Source: Bradyrhizobium embrapense (GTDB lineage: Bacteria; Pseudomonadota; Alphaproteobacteria; Rhizobiales; Xanthobacteraceae). From it: 64,000 nt of DNA. The translations under genes and the position numbers were made by a program. The stretch covers positions 249,249 to 313,248 of the forward strand of contig NZ_LFIP02000007.1 of assembly GCF_001189235.2 (NCBI RefSeq), written 5' to 3'. Below the pieces are notes generated by a model. That model made no database searches and was not told where the DNA came from. It was given only the letters and a program-made list of their open reading frames with translations. Below are positions 53,619 to 62,896 of the stretch, piece after piece (within the stretch, counting starts at the first letter, position 1; each line of letters starts with the position of its first letter).

Positions 53619-53885
53619 TGTCTCAGGATCATCTGTCAAGCTCTAGGCGGGAACAGCAGCGGGCTTACCATCGCCGGCACCTCCCGCGACTAGGTCTGAC
53701 AGTTGGCTGTCTTTCCGAGCGACGACCCATGTTGGGGCTCGTATTGCCGCACGTAAAAATGCTCCCTCAGGCTCGTCCGCTGCCTCATCTTTTTTGCTCC
53801 CGGCTTGAAGTGAAGAGCGGCGTCTCAATGATTGCCGAAGTGGGCCTAAGATGTGCTGGAGTAACCCCATTTGGTGGCGGTTCGC

Positions 53886-54032
53886 CATGAGCTTTGCTGA
53901 CCGGGGCCGGCCTCAAGGCCGGGCCTTCCAGCAAAGCTCATGGTCGTCCGCGGCCTGATCCGCGCGCAGGGGTCAAGGCTCGCGAAGCGACCCGCGTAGC
54001 GGGCTTGGCCTTGACGCCGAGCACGGATCAGG
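53886..54032. repeat. Cluster of long perfect palindromes
   Basis: Two adjacent structures. First, arms CATGAGCTTTGCTG (53886-53899) and CAGCAAAGCTCATG (53929-53942) around an inner GGCC-rich hairpin. Second, nested arms CCTGATCCG/CGGATCAGG (53954-53962, 54024-54032), GTCAAGGC/GCCTTGAC (53972-53979, 54008-54015) and CCCGC/GCGGG around GTA. It lies 70 bases beyond the transposase stop. Confidence 0.8.
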
Positions 54033-54102
54033 CACTCGGCCGCACCGGATGCGAAGATGGTCGCGGTTCGCAGCGTCCGGCTTTTACTGCGCGAGCCCGC
54101 CG

Positions 54103-55617
54103 TTATCGAGGCGCTACGACATCGAGGGCGAGCGGCGGCGCTTGAGAGGGGCCGAACAGCAGGGCGTTGGCCTGTTCGCTGCGCCAGGTCTTTAGGCGAC
54201 GCTGTAGCGTGCGCAGAAGTTTTTGAGGATAGACTCCAGGGTATTCTGCCTGCAATCGCGCCAGGAGTTCGCTGCTGGTCCGCCACGGCTCGGCTTCAAA
54301 CCATTTGCGCAAATTCGGCGTCGCTCGAATGAGCGGGTCGGGACGGCGACGGCCTCGTTTTGCTTTGACGATCGGCCGATCTGTCGGCCGAGCGCCGCCC
54401 TCCTTCCAGGCGGTTCTCAAGCTCGCCAGGAAAAGATCGATCGGCTGCGCGATCGCGCCGGGGTTCGCGACAGGCTCGGCGTCGGTAAGCGCCGCCAACC
54501 GCGCCTGCGTTACTCGGATATCGCGCAACAAGGCGACGGGGTCGAGGCTGGTGAAAGTCTCTTGTAAATGGGCGCGAACTTTATCGGACGTGCGCGCGTC
54601 GGCGGCTAGCCGTTGATGCGGCGTCGCAGGCGCGCTGTAGGTCTTGCGCACACGAGCGCCGTCGCGCTGCTTGGCGATCAGCTTGAACGACGGTTGGAAG
54701 AAGTTCACGAACAGGCGCGCTGAGCGGTAGAGCTGCGCCAGCAGCGTCGCCGCCTCCAAACCCTCGAACCGCCGGTAGCCGACCATCCTGCGCACGACAG
54801 CGCCGTTCTTTTGCTCGACGAACGCCTGATCGTTTTTGCGGTATGGCCGGCAGCGCGTGAAAACGATATTGGCCGTGTCGCAGTACGTCTTCAGCGTCTC
54901 GTTCATGAAAACGGTGTCATTGTCCGTGTCCAAGCCAAGAAGCGCGAAGGGCAATTGCTTGCGCAATTCCGTCAGCACGGTGCTCAGCAGCGTCTGCTCG
55001 CGCACGATCAGCGGCGCGCATTCCGTCCAGCCCGTCGCGACGTCAGTAAGGACCAGGGTCTGTACGAAACTGCCGCGCGCCGATGGACCGCTGTGGGCGA
55101 CAAGGTCCGCCTCGACGAATCCCGGTGCCGGATCATTCCAATCCGCTGAAGTCCGTATCGGAATACTGCGTCGCAGGGCGTGCGCGGCCGGTCGCCGGCG
55201 CTGGCGACCGAGCCCTTCCCGAATCCGGCCCAACGCCCGGTCGATCGTCGCCGCGCTCATCGAAAGCAGTTTGCCGCGGATCTCGGGAGCGAGGTCGAGA
55301 TGGCCGTGCCGCTCCATCGCCTCGATCAGCATCGGCATCAAGGCTTTCAGCCGCTTGCCGCAAACCCGGTCCGACGCTTCCCAGAGGAGTGCGAGCGCAT
55401 TGCGTTCGGCTTCACCATAAATCCGGCGCCGCGCCCGACGACCTTTTCGCGACCCATCGTGGCCCCGCAGCAGCCGCATCGCATGTTTGCGATGATATCC
55501 AGTGATATTGACGAACTCATCCAATATCCGCGCCTTCTCCACGCGATCGCCCGATCGGTAGCGTTCGCCCACAGCTGCCGTCAGTTCCTTCCTAGTCGCC
55601 ATGCTCAGCCGCCTCAT
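54103..55617 (-). CDS. Intact integrase-catalytic (rve) transposase, ISNCY/IS481-like
   Basis: A 504-residue, uninterrupted transposase. It has an N-terminal HTH region (ITGYHRKHAMRLLRGHDGSR, about 30-60; MPMLIEAMERHGHLDLAPEI; LSMSAATIDRALGRIREGLG), then an rve domain: first Asp in PGFVEADLVAHSG (about 170), second in LLGLDTDNDTVFMNETLKTY (about 235), and Glu in KNDQAFVEQKNGAVVRRMVG (about 275). This is the only transposase in the window that looks whole. I could not fix the terminal inverted repeats, though stretches near 53.9 kb and 55.68 kb are candidates. It may still be mobile. Confidence 0.87.
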   Translation of the reverse strand: MRRLSMATRKELTAAVGERYRSGDRVEKARILDEFVNITGYHRKHAMRLLRGHDGSRKGRRARRRIYGEAERNALALLWEASDRVCGKRLKALMPMLIEAMERHGHLDLAPEIRGKLLSMSAATIDRALGRIREGLGRQRRRPAAHALRRSIPIRTSADWNDPAPGFVEADLVAHSGPSARGSFVQTLVLTDVATGWTECAPLIVREQTLLSTVLTELRKQLPFALLGLDTDNDTVFMNETLKTYCDTANIVFTRCRPYRKNDQAFVEQKNGAVVRRMVGYRRFEGLEAATLLAQLYRSARLFVNFFQPSFKLIAKQRDGARVRKTYSAPATPHQRLAADARTSDKVRAHLQETFTSLDPVALLRDIRVTQARLAALTDAEPVANPGAIAQPIDLFLASLRTAWKEGGARPTDRPIVKAKRGRRRPDPLIRATPNLRKWFEAEPWRTSSELLARLQAEYPGVYPQKLLRTLQRRLKTWRSEQANALLFGPSQAPPLALDVVAPR

Positions 55618-56394
55618 CGTCGCCCCCGCCCGCCCGTCTGGTCGGGGAGCAACTTACATGAGGCAACAGCCTATCATTCGGGAGCTTCTAAGCTGACGCA
55701 ATGCGCCCATTCACCGACGTCGCGCGGTATCTACCGTGTTGCCTGCAGACAATCATAGCGAGAAAACACGAGCTTTTGTTCTCAAAGTTGCGGTGCTGAA
55801 CTGCAAGATTCCATCTTACCGACGGCTATTAGTAGAAAAGCATCTTCCCCCTGTGACGACAAGAAGAGCGACGTGGTAGCTTTGGCGCATTGAAATCATC
55901 TTGATAACGGACGTCAGCGAGATATTCCGTCGCGCGAAGGGGCCGGCAGCGTGCACGGGTGCCATACCGCCAGACGTTCGCGCGGCCATCGCTGCATATC
56001 TGCGCAGTGGCTGCCCAAAGTCATCGTGCCGACGGTTGTTCGTCCGCACACTCACGCCGTGCATCGGGTTTGCTTCCGGATGTGCGATCAACATGACCGC
56101 CAAGGCCGCCCTTGATCGCGTTGGTATCGGCGGTTGCGCACACCTCCGGCCCCCTATCTTCCGGCACAGTTCGGTTCTCCGATTTGGCACGACCTTGTCT
56201 GAGATCGGGCAGTTGGTGTCGGCAGCATTGCCCATTCTATTGCCAGCTTCGTCATGATAATCTTGGCCTTGCGCGCTTCACAAGAAGTCGACGAGCTGAC
56301 GGGGCTGTGCTCGTACTTGTATCCAAACCCTTGTGCATGCTCAGATACTTATCGAGTGCGGCGCGCAGATTGGTCATGTCACAACTCCCGGCCA
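55618..56394. other. Gap with no supported gene
   Basis: The right end of the preceding insertion sequence is probably within the first 80 bases. Otherwise no recognisable gene. Confidence 0.35.
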
Positions 56395-57000
56395 GGGCAG
56401 GCTTCTAACGCACCGGCATGCTGCCGGGATGGAAGCGCGCCAAGCCCTACGTCTACAGCGACGGGGAGATCGATGCGTTGCTGGCGGCAGCGTCGGCTCT
56501 GCCGCCAATGGGCGGGCTGCGCTGATGGACCTACTATACCCTGTTCGGGCTGATCGCCGTGACGGACATGCGTATATATCCGAGGCGATGGGCCTGGAGC
56601 GTGATGATGTAGCCGGCGTGCTGACGGCCCGGCTGACCAAGTCATGGCTCGTGCCATTGTATCCGACGACGAGAACCGCGTTGGGCTACTACGCCCACCG
56701 GCGCGACTCAATGCTCGGATCATGCTGCGGCTCGACCTTCTTCGTTGCCGAACAAAGTCCGCCTGCTGCACGTACGTCATCGCGTCTTCGGGCGATTGTC
56801 CCGAGAGATCGGGCTGCGGCGCCGAGGTGATCGTACCGGGCCACGCGTGCACGACTTCCGTCATCGCTTCGCCATCCGGACGCTACTCGATTGGTATCGA
56901 AGGCAAGGACGTCGAGCAACACAGTGTCTTCACCTACCTCGGCTACGCCTGCGTGCGTGATAACCTACTGGGATTGACCTGCCACTGCGTATTCCCTCCA
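56395..57000 (+). pseudogene. Tyrosine recombinase (XerC/phage integrase type) pseudogene 1
   Basis: Fragments in several frames give an integrase catalytic domain: KPYVYSDGEIDALLAAAS, the FGLIAV...ISEAMGLERDDVAGV segment with the first catalytic Arg region, SWLVPLYPTTRTALGYYAHR, FFVAEQSPP, VHDFRHRFAIRTLLDWYR (HxxR box) and YLGYACVRD. The N-terminal SAM-like domain is missing and at least three frameshifts are present. An IS3 element interrupts or follows it at 57.0 kb. Such recombinases are the excision engines of integrative elements; this one is dead. Confidence 0.8.
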
Positions 57001-57003
57001 GAT

Positions 57004-57800
57004 GGAGTTAGAGTCCGGTCCGCGGAAGGACGGGTAGATGAAGCGAGCAAGGTTTTCGGAAGAACACATTATCGCGGTGTTGAAGGAGCATGAGGCTGGG
57101 GAGAAGACGACTGACCTGGCTCGCAAGCATGGGATCTCCGAGGCGAAGCGACAGAAGGCCTTTGAAGAGGAGAACGCGAAGCTGAAGAAGCTTCTGGCTG
57201 AGCAGATGCTCCATGCGGCCGCGCTTCGCGAGCTTCTTTCAAAAATGGTAGGGCTCGCGACCAAGCGCGCTGTGGTCGCGCATCTACAGGCCGTCATGAG
57301 CCTGTCGGAACGGCGGGCCTGTTTGATCAATGCGCAGATCGGAAGTTGATCCGCTATCGCTCGAGCTGCCCTCGAGAGGCAGAGCTGCGAGGCCGCTGCG
57401 CGATCTGGCCCACGAGCAGCGGCGTTTCGGCTACCGCCGGCTGTTCGTCCTGCTGCGGCGAGAGGGCGAGCCATCGGGCATCAACCGGATCTACCGGCTT
57501 TATTGCGAGGAAGGACTCGCCGTCCACGAGCGGCGGGCTCAGCGGAAGGCTGTGGGGATCCGGGCCCCGATCCCGGTGGAGGCAGGCCCAACGCGCGCTG
57601 GTCGCTGGACTTTGTCCATTCGCCAATTCCGACCACGGCACCGAGTTCACCTGCAATGCCAGCTCGCCTGAAGGACGCCACCGTCGACTGGCACTTCATC
57701 GGCCCGGCAAGCCGATGGAGAGCGGCTTCATCAAGCACTTGGCGTACAAAACTCCGAAACTGCAGGTCAGTTTCTCTCGGCCTGCCCCGAGTTGACGGAT
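57004..57800 (+). mobile_element. Degenerate IS3-family element (OrfA nearly whole, OrfB broken)
   Basis: OrfA reads MKRARFSEEHIIAVLKEHEA, DLARKHGISEAKRQKAFEEE, then a leucine-zipper-like NAKLKKLLAEQ, though part of the HTH looks deleted after GISEAK. OrfB pieces follow: RRFGYRRLFVLLRREGEPSG, INRIYRLYCEEGLAV, RWTLSIRQF (for WSLDFV) and a later GTEFTCNA. Large internal deletions leave no complete DDE domain. Left end close to 57004, where TGGAGTTAGAGTCC may be part of the terminal repeat. Confidence 0.82.
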
Positions 57801-57837
57801 CAGCGCGGCGTCTCGATCGGCGGTGGGAGGTGATGCC

Positions 57838-58460
57838 ATGAAGCTCGCCTGCAATGTCGCCACGTTGATCGAGCGCCTCTTTACCGAGCGCCCTCATGCG
57901 CCAGCGCAGTGTTAGCGGCAACACGATCGCCTCCTACAAGGACACGTTCCGGCTGCTGCTCATCTTCGCAAAGGCGCAGCTGCGGAATCCTCCATCGGCC
58001 TGACGCTTCACCGATTGGACGCAACTTTCGGCGCGTTCCTAACAGATCTTGAGGTAAAGCGCGCGCCAGCCCAAAGAAGCGTAACCTGCGTCTGATCGCG
58101 ATCCGATCCTCCTTCAGGTTTGTGTCCTTCGAGGAGCCGGCACACAATGCGCTGATGCGGCGCGTGCTCGCCATACCGAGCAAGCGGCACGATAAGCGAC
58201 AGGTGCTCTTACTGACGCGCTCCGAGATCGAGGCGGTTCTCGCGGCGCCCGATCGACGACGTGACTTGGCCGCCGTGATCACACCTTGATGCTAGTCGCG
58301 CCCTGGCGGAATCAGTCGAGACGACGCATGCGTACCTGCAAGCCCACCTCGCACCGAAGAAAGCGCCGCCCTGGCGACGCTCAAGCCGTACGAGCGCGGC
58401 ACGCGAACTCGCTTCCAGCCGAACGACCGCCTGCTCGCCTTTCTGAACGACGACCAGACT
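57838..58460 (+). pseudogene. Tyrosine recombinase pseudogene 2
   Basis: A second, different integrase remnant: an N-terminal SAM-like part (MKLACNVATLIERLFTERPH, VSGNTIASYKDTFRLLLIFA), then RNLRLIAIRSSFRFVSFEEP and HNALMRRVLAIPSKRHDKRQ, VLLLTRSEIEAVLAAPDRRR, TLKPYERGT. Frameshifts and loss of the C-terminal catalytic boxes make it inactive. With pseudogene 1 it recalls the two or three tandem integrases found at ends of some rhizobial islands. Confidence 0.78.
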
Positions 58461-58539
58461 AGGAATGGGGCAACCGTGCACGCGATCGACGGTGCCAGCG
58501 TGACAACGACGTGTCATATCGGATTGTTCGGCATAGTTC

Positions 58540-58645
58540 GGTTGTCGATCCGCGAGCCTGACTGACCGATGTACTGGCGCAGCTTCCTGACCATCCTGCC
58601 AACCAGGACGCCGACCTGCTTGCGTAGGCTTGGAACGCCGCTTAA
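58540..58645 (+). mobile_element. IS66 TnpC terminal fragment
   Basis: A short frame ends ADWLTDVLAQLPDHPANQDA-like sequence and DLLAWAWNAA at TAA 58643, matching the extreme C-terminus of IS66 transposases (WLTDVLxRLxDHPxxRxxELLPWNW). The rest is absent. Confidence 0.65.
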
Positions 58646-58925
58646 CGACTCAAGACCGCCGCGGGAGCGCTAAAGAGCGCGTTTATACGCCACGGTCAGG
58701 GTCTTCGTCTGGCCGTACCCTGACAAGCTCCTCAAGCGATTAGGCACTATTAGTGCCGTCGCTCGATAGGATCAGGGCCCAACTTGCTGACCGTCCCAAC
58801 GAAGTGTCGGCCGACACGGCTACGCCCCGCCGCCAGTCTTTCCGCAATCAGATGTCCACGCATTGAGGCCCTACATCGCCGCCGAATACAGAAGCACGGC
58901 ACTAAGTCCGCCACGACGTTGGAAT
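58646..58925. other. Short gap beside IS66 fragments
   Basis: Probably IS66 terminal sequence; no gene. Confidence 0.3.
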
Positions 58926-58929
58926 CAAG

Positions 58930-59560
58930 CTTTATGCGACCATAGCTTTAGGAAGCGTTGGAACATGACACAGCGCGAGGCTGGATAGTGGATCGCCTCA
59001 GCCAGTTTTGCCGGAGATCCGCGGTAAGGTCTGCTGCCAGAAGAAGAGAACTGCGACAATCACCTTGCTGGCGCGCGGTAACGCGAGCGTCAGCTTTGAC
59101 CGCGCACGGTTTTCTCGACTTGCCTGCTGTGTGACGAGCCGCCAGCCAATGTGAGACATCATTGCAGCGATCGGATCGCGCGAGCTTGTCATGGGCGCCA
59201 TAGCCATCGACTTTCAGGATGTCGCGATAATTATTATTGAGACGGCGGACCGCGCATTCGCCAGGCCATCTTCGAAGCTATAAGCCACCATCGGGGACCG
59301 CTGCGGCCAACGTTCGATCATCTCTGGCATAGGCCCATAAGAAATCCGCCTTTGCGAGTCAGGAGCCGGGAGCGAGTGTCGGCAAGGTGGTTTCGTCGGC
59401 AAAGACCCGTACGGCTTCCTTGACCTCGCTGCGATGTCGTCGGCCAGATCTCCAGCTCGAAGTCGAGCTAGCGATCCATTGCGCCATAAACTGCCGGTTG
59501 AGCTCGACCTTGTCGCTTTCATGTAACCACCAGCAGCTTCAAGCCTATTTGGTTGGCTCC
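58930..59560 (-). mobile_element. IS66-family transposase fragment (opposite orientation)
   Basis: Minus-strand pieces in different frames read FADETTLPTLAPGS, LRRWPGECAVRRLNNNYRDI, then LKVDGYGAHDKLARSDRCND, the central DDE part of an IS66 TnpC (usual pattern FADDTPVPVLDPG and GILQVDGYAGF). Heavily frameshifted; ends uncertain. It abuts the ccr-like gene. Confidence 0.7.
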
Positions 59561-60825
59561 GCGGCACTCGCTTGAACCAGAACCGCCATGTTACCGGGTT
59601 GGTGTTGATTCCTCCACATTTTCTCATGTGCACGCGGAATATCAGCCCAGGTGAAGACCTCGGACAGGCAGGGATTTATGCGCCGATCAACAACAAGCCG
59701 ATTCGCTTCCCACACTTGATAGAGATTGGCGAAGTGACTGCCCTGGACTCTCTTCTGCCGCATCCAGATAAAGCGCGCATCCAGTGTGAGGTTGTAACCT
59801 GAGGTCCCCGCACAGAAGACCACCATTCCGCCTCGTTTCACGACGAAGCAACTGACGGGAAACGTCATCTCTCCCGGATGCTCGAAGACAACATCGACGT
59901 CATTGCCCTTTCCCGTAATTTCCCAAATGGCCCTGCCAAAGCGGCGAGCCCTCTCCATATAATCGTCGTATCTACCGGACTCATCTATATTGGGAAGTCG
60001 GCCCCAGCAGTCGAAATTTTTGCGGTTTATGACGCCTTTGGCTCCCAATGACATCACGTAGTCTCGCTTCGACTCGTCAGACACGACACCGATAGCGTTG
60101 CCGCCCGCTACGGTTATGAGCTGAACCGCCATCGAGCCAAGGCCGCCAGCCGCCCCCCATACTAAAACGTTTTGACCTGGTCGAATGACGTGTGGGCGAT
60201 GACAAAACAACATCCTGTATGCAGTGCCAAGCGTGAGTGTATAACAGGCGCTCTCCTCCCAGCTTAGTTGAGTTGGCCGGGGTAGCAGCTGGCGCGTTTG
60301 AACGCGTGCGAATTGAGCAAAAGAACCGTCCGGAGTTTCATAGCCCCAAATTCGGTGAGAAGGCGACAACATGGGATCGCCACCATTGCACTCGACGTCG
60401 TCGCCGTCATCCTGATGGCAATGGAGGACCACCTCGTCGCCGACCTTCCATTTCCTCACGCGGTCGCCGACCGCCCAAACAATTCCGGCAGCGTCTGATC
60501 CGGCAATATGATAGGATTGCCGGTGAACATCGAAGGGCGAGACCGGATGCCCGAGAGCTGCCCAAATACCATTGTAATTTACCCCGGCCGCCATGATCAT
60601 AACCAGGGCGTCCTCTGGCCCTATTGTGGGCGTATGTACGACCTCTAATTTCATTGCGGACCCTGGATCGCCATGTCGCTCCCGCCGTATCACCCAAGCA
60701 TACATGTGCTTCGGTACATGACCGAACGGCGGACGTTCTCCAATCTCGTAGAGATCTTTTACGACAGGGAGGGTGTGGTCAGCCACGAGCTGACCGCAGC
60801 CGCTGTGCTGATCGGTGCCGCCCAT
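59545..60825 (-). CDS. ccr: Crotonyl-CoA carboxylase/reductase-like medium-chain dehydrogenase
   Basis: A 426-residue protein, the usual length for Ccr. N-terminal extension LYEIGERPPFGHVPKHMYAW, then VIRRERHGDP, is typical of the family. Then VMIMAAGVNYNGIWAALGHP (the Asn of the CO2 pocket), HIAGSDAAGIVWAVGDRVRK, IWGYETPDGSFAQFARVQTR (the aromatic-Glu pair), NADPH site VWGAAGGLGSMAVQLI and VVFEHPGEMTFPVSCFVVKR. Ccr reductively carboxylates crotonyl-CoA to ethylmalonyl-CoA for C2 assimilation or polyketide extender units. No other pathway gene is near, and IS66 debris touches its 3' end, so this is probably an accessory copy. Confidence 0.88.
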   Translation of the reverse strand: MGGTDQHSGCGQLVADHTLPVVKDLYEIGERPPFGHVPKHMYAWVIRRERHGDPGSAMKLEVVHTPTIGPEDALVMIMAAGVNYNGIWAALGHPVSPFDVHRQSYHIAGSDAAGIVWAVGDRVRKWKVGDEVVLHCHQDDGDDVECNGGDPMLSPSHRIWGYETPDGSFAQFARVQTRQLLPRPTQLSWEESACYTLTLGTAYRMLFCHRPHVIRPGQNVLVWGAAGGLGSMAVQLITVAGGNAIGVVSDESKRDYVMSLGAKGVINRKNFDCWGRLPNIDESGRYDDYMERARRFGRAIWEITGKGNDVDVVFEHPGEMTFPVSCFVVKRGGMVVFCAGTSGYNLTLDARFIWMRQKRVQGSHFANLYQVWEANRLVVDRRINPCLSEVFTWADIPRAHEKMWRNQHQPGNMAVLVQASAAEPTK

Positions 60826-61009
60826 GTCTATCTCGATTCAAATGAAAATGGGCCAAGAGGAAATGGACCGTGGGAAAGAAGGCTTTCCGTTGGCCCAGTC
60901 TGAGCGCGCAGCATTTCTGCGGTCGAGGAGTCGCTGCGTCGATCAGTATTTGAAGGTTTTAGCTGATGTTGCATGCCGAATTCCTTGTTAGTCAGCTTTG
61001 ATCCACCGA

Positions 61010-61290
61010 CAGTCATGAAGCAAGCCGTGCCATGGTTCCGTCATCTAGATCAATGACCAAGATTCGTAGTTGACCGCGACGCAAATCTTGTATGTCGCCC
61101 CACAATATATACGCAGAAAAGCGCGCGCTTCCCGCCCATCGAATTCGTCGCATTTCATCAGCTTTTCGAGGCGTGCACAGCGCGTCATAAGCCCAGTCGC
61201 GTTCCACAGGCAGCCGAAAAACAGTTTCTTGGGCAGCGCTATGATTAGATTGCGGCCAGTAACCAGACAGAGGAAAGTCCGGCTCATTTG
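61010..61290 (-). repeat. Repeated gene-fragment module, copy C (upstream of the ccr-like gene)
   Basis: A minus-strand frame reads ARFSAYILWGDIQDLRRGQL, then RILVIDLDDGTMARLAS to a stop. It shares the QLxxLxIDLDDGxM block and its DNA with copies A and B, and likewise sits just upstream of, and in the same orientation as, a metabolic gene. Confidence 0.6.
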
Positions 61291-62896
61291 TACAGGTCAG
61301 GTCGCGGCATTTCCGCGCCGTTCATGAAATTTCATCCTGGTCAGTCGAATGAGTGAAGGCGCTTTCCGGAACCACGAAACCATGGGAGCACTGGAAGGCG
61401 GGCCTAGTGTAATCTGGTTGCGAAACCGCGGGCCCCTTCACCGAAGCATAGGACGACTTCATCACCGGCTCTTTTCTTGGAAGCTACAGCAATTTCCTGG
61501 ACGGGTTGAATGAAGCTCTCATCAATCACGTCGATGTTCGCCGCTTCGTTGCTGCCAAGCACCAGCGCTTCAATGCATTCATTTAGATCAATTGCGGAGC
61601 ATTTGGCTGTGCTCCGTTTTTCCGACCCAGAAGCACGCGTGCCTACCATGGTTTCTGTAGAGCGGACTCTTTATCGGTTTTCCCACACAGGGCCCTTCAA
61701 TCGGAGATGGATGGGCACGACAGCGGATTATGATGCCGTTCGCCTGTCGTATCTACCCTTGATGCTCGCTCAAGAATGGCGGTGTCGTGCATCATAAGGA
61801 CGCAATTGGCATCTGGCGTTGTCAGACATCATGGATCTATCCCTCACGATCTCATCGTGTCCGCCGGTAGGCCCACTGGTGGCCCGGGCTAACCTCGAGG
61901 CCGCGTTGGGCTGCCAGCGACTTCGTTTAGGCGGACGACCTCTGGCTGAAGAAGTCGGTGCACGGTCGCGCACATTAAGACGGATACGGTGATTTTATTG
62001 AACTGGTTTAATAGCTTGTTGGTCGCAGGATTTCGAAAGACGGTACTCTTCTCGACAGGCTATTCGGGCAACAAGAACAAGAATCTGTCGGCATGCCAGC
62101 CGGACGGCCAGTCGCTGCGAAGCTGCTGGTGGAAGCATGTCGCCCACAACGAGCGTGCCGCCACGACATCAGCTCTGTGGATAGGCAGCCAGAAAGCAAA
62201 TCCGGAGTCCGCTGACGGAGCTGAAGGCTCATACTGCCGCGGTAAGCAACAATGCGCGACGGCACTGACAGTCACCAGCACTGCGACTATAATCGTGGAT
62301 TGCGCAATGCGTCCCGAGGTCTCAGTGCTGCCAATCAACGTGATTGCAGGGACGCGGCTGGTGGCGAAACCTCTGGTTCGTCTGTCACTCGCGATTCACG
62401 AAGGCTGAGAATACTGGAGCTTGGCAGCGGATTACCGCGGCATAGTCCGGCATCGTATCGAGCGGTCGCCAGTGCTGCGGCGGCGTTTTCGTCCACTCGC
62501 ATCTTCAGCCATTGGCCATTAAGATGGCTTTCAATTTGCACATATTTTTGGCGGTCACGCGGCGTTTCCGGCAAGTTGACAGACGAGACACTACTACTTT
62601 GATGCCGATTGTCGCGTCTGTGACATGTTATCCGTCGACAACAGTTTCGCTCGATCCAATTACCCTTACAAAAACGAGCTTTCGCAGTTGGCACGAGCTT
62701 TGAAGAGGAGGTGACATCCTCCATCTCATGCTCAAGGATGCCGGCCATGAGACTATCGCCACGTAGTCCACATATGCGTCTCGTGCGTATTACATTGCGC
62801 CGGCACCTGTCCAAGGGCAACACCAATTTGGGAGGGGCATGTCGGTGATGCAAGGGACCGTCTATTCACCGAATCAAACCGAGCAGCACGATTTCC
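61291..62896. other. Long gap with no supported gene
   Basis: Two minus-strand frames look faintly protein-like (62338-62060 with one hydrophobic segment IIVAVLVTVSAVAHCCL; 62760-62335 with MAGILEHEMEDVTSSSKLVP) but match no family. A TGGCAC...TTGAA near 62689 is a poor sigma-54 match. Confidence 0.35.

Noticed and set aside
60673..60903. Plus-strand ORF overlapping the start of the ccr-like gene
   Set aside because: Antisense to a well-supported N-terminus; not protein-like outside the overlap.
62689..62704. TGGCACGAGCTTTGAA as a sigma-54 promoter ahead of the MATE gene
   Set aside because: The invariant GC of the -12 element is GA, and no NifA site with correct spacing is found.
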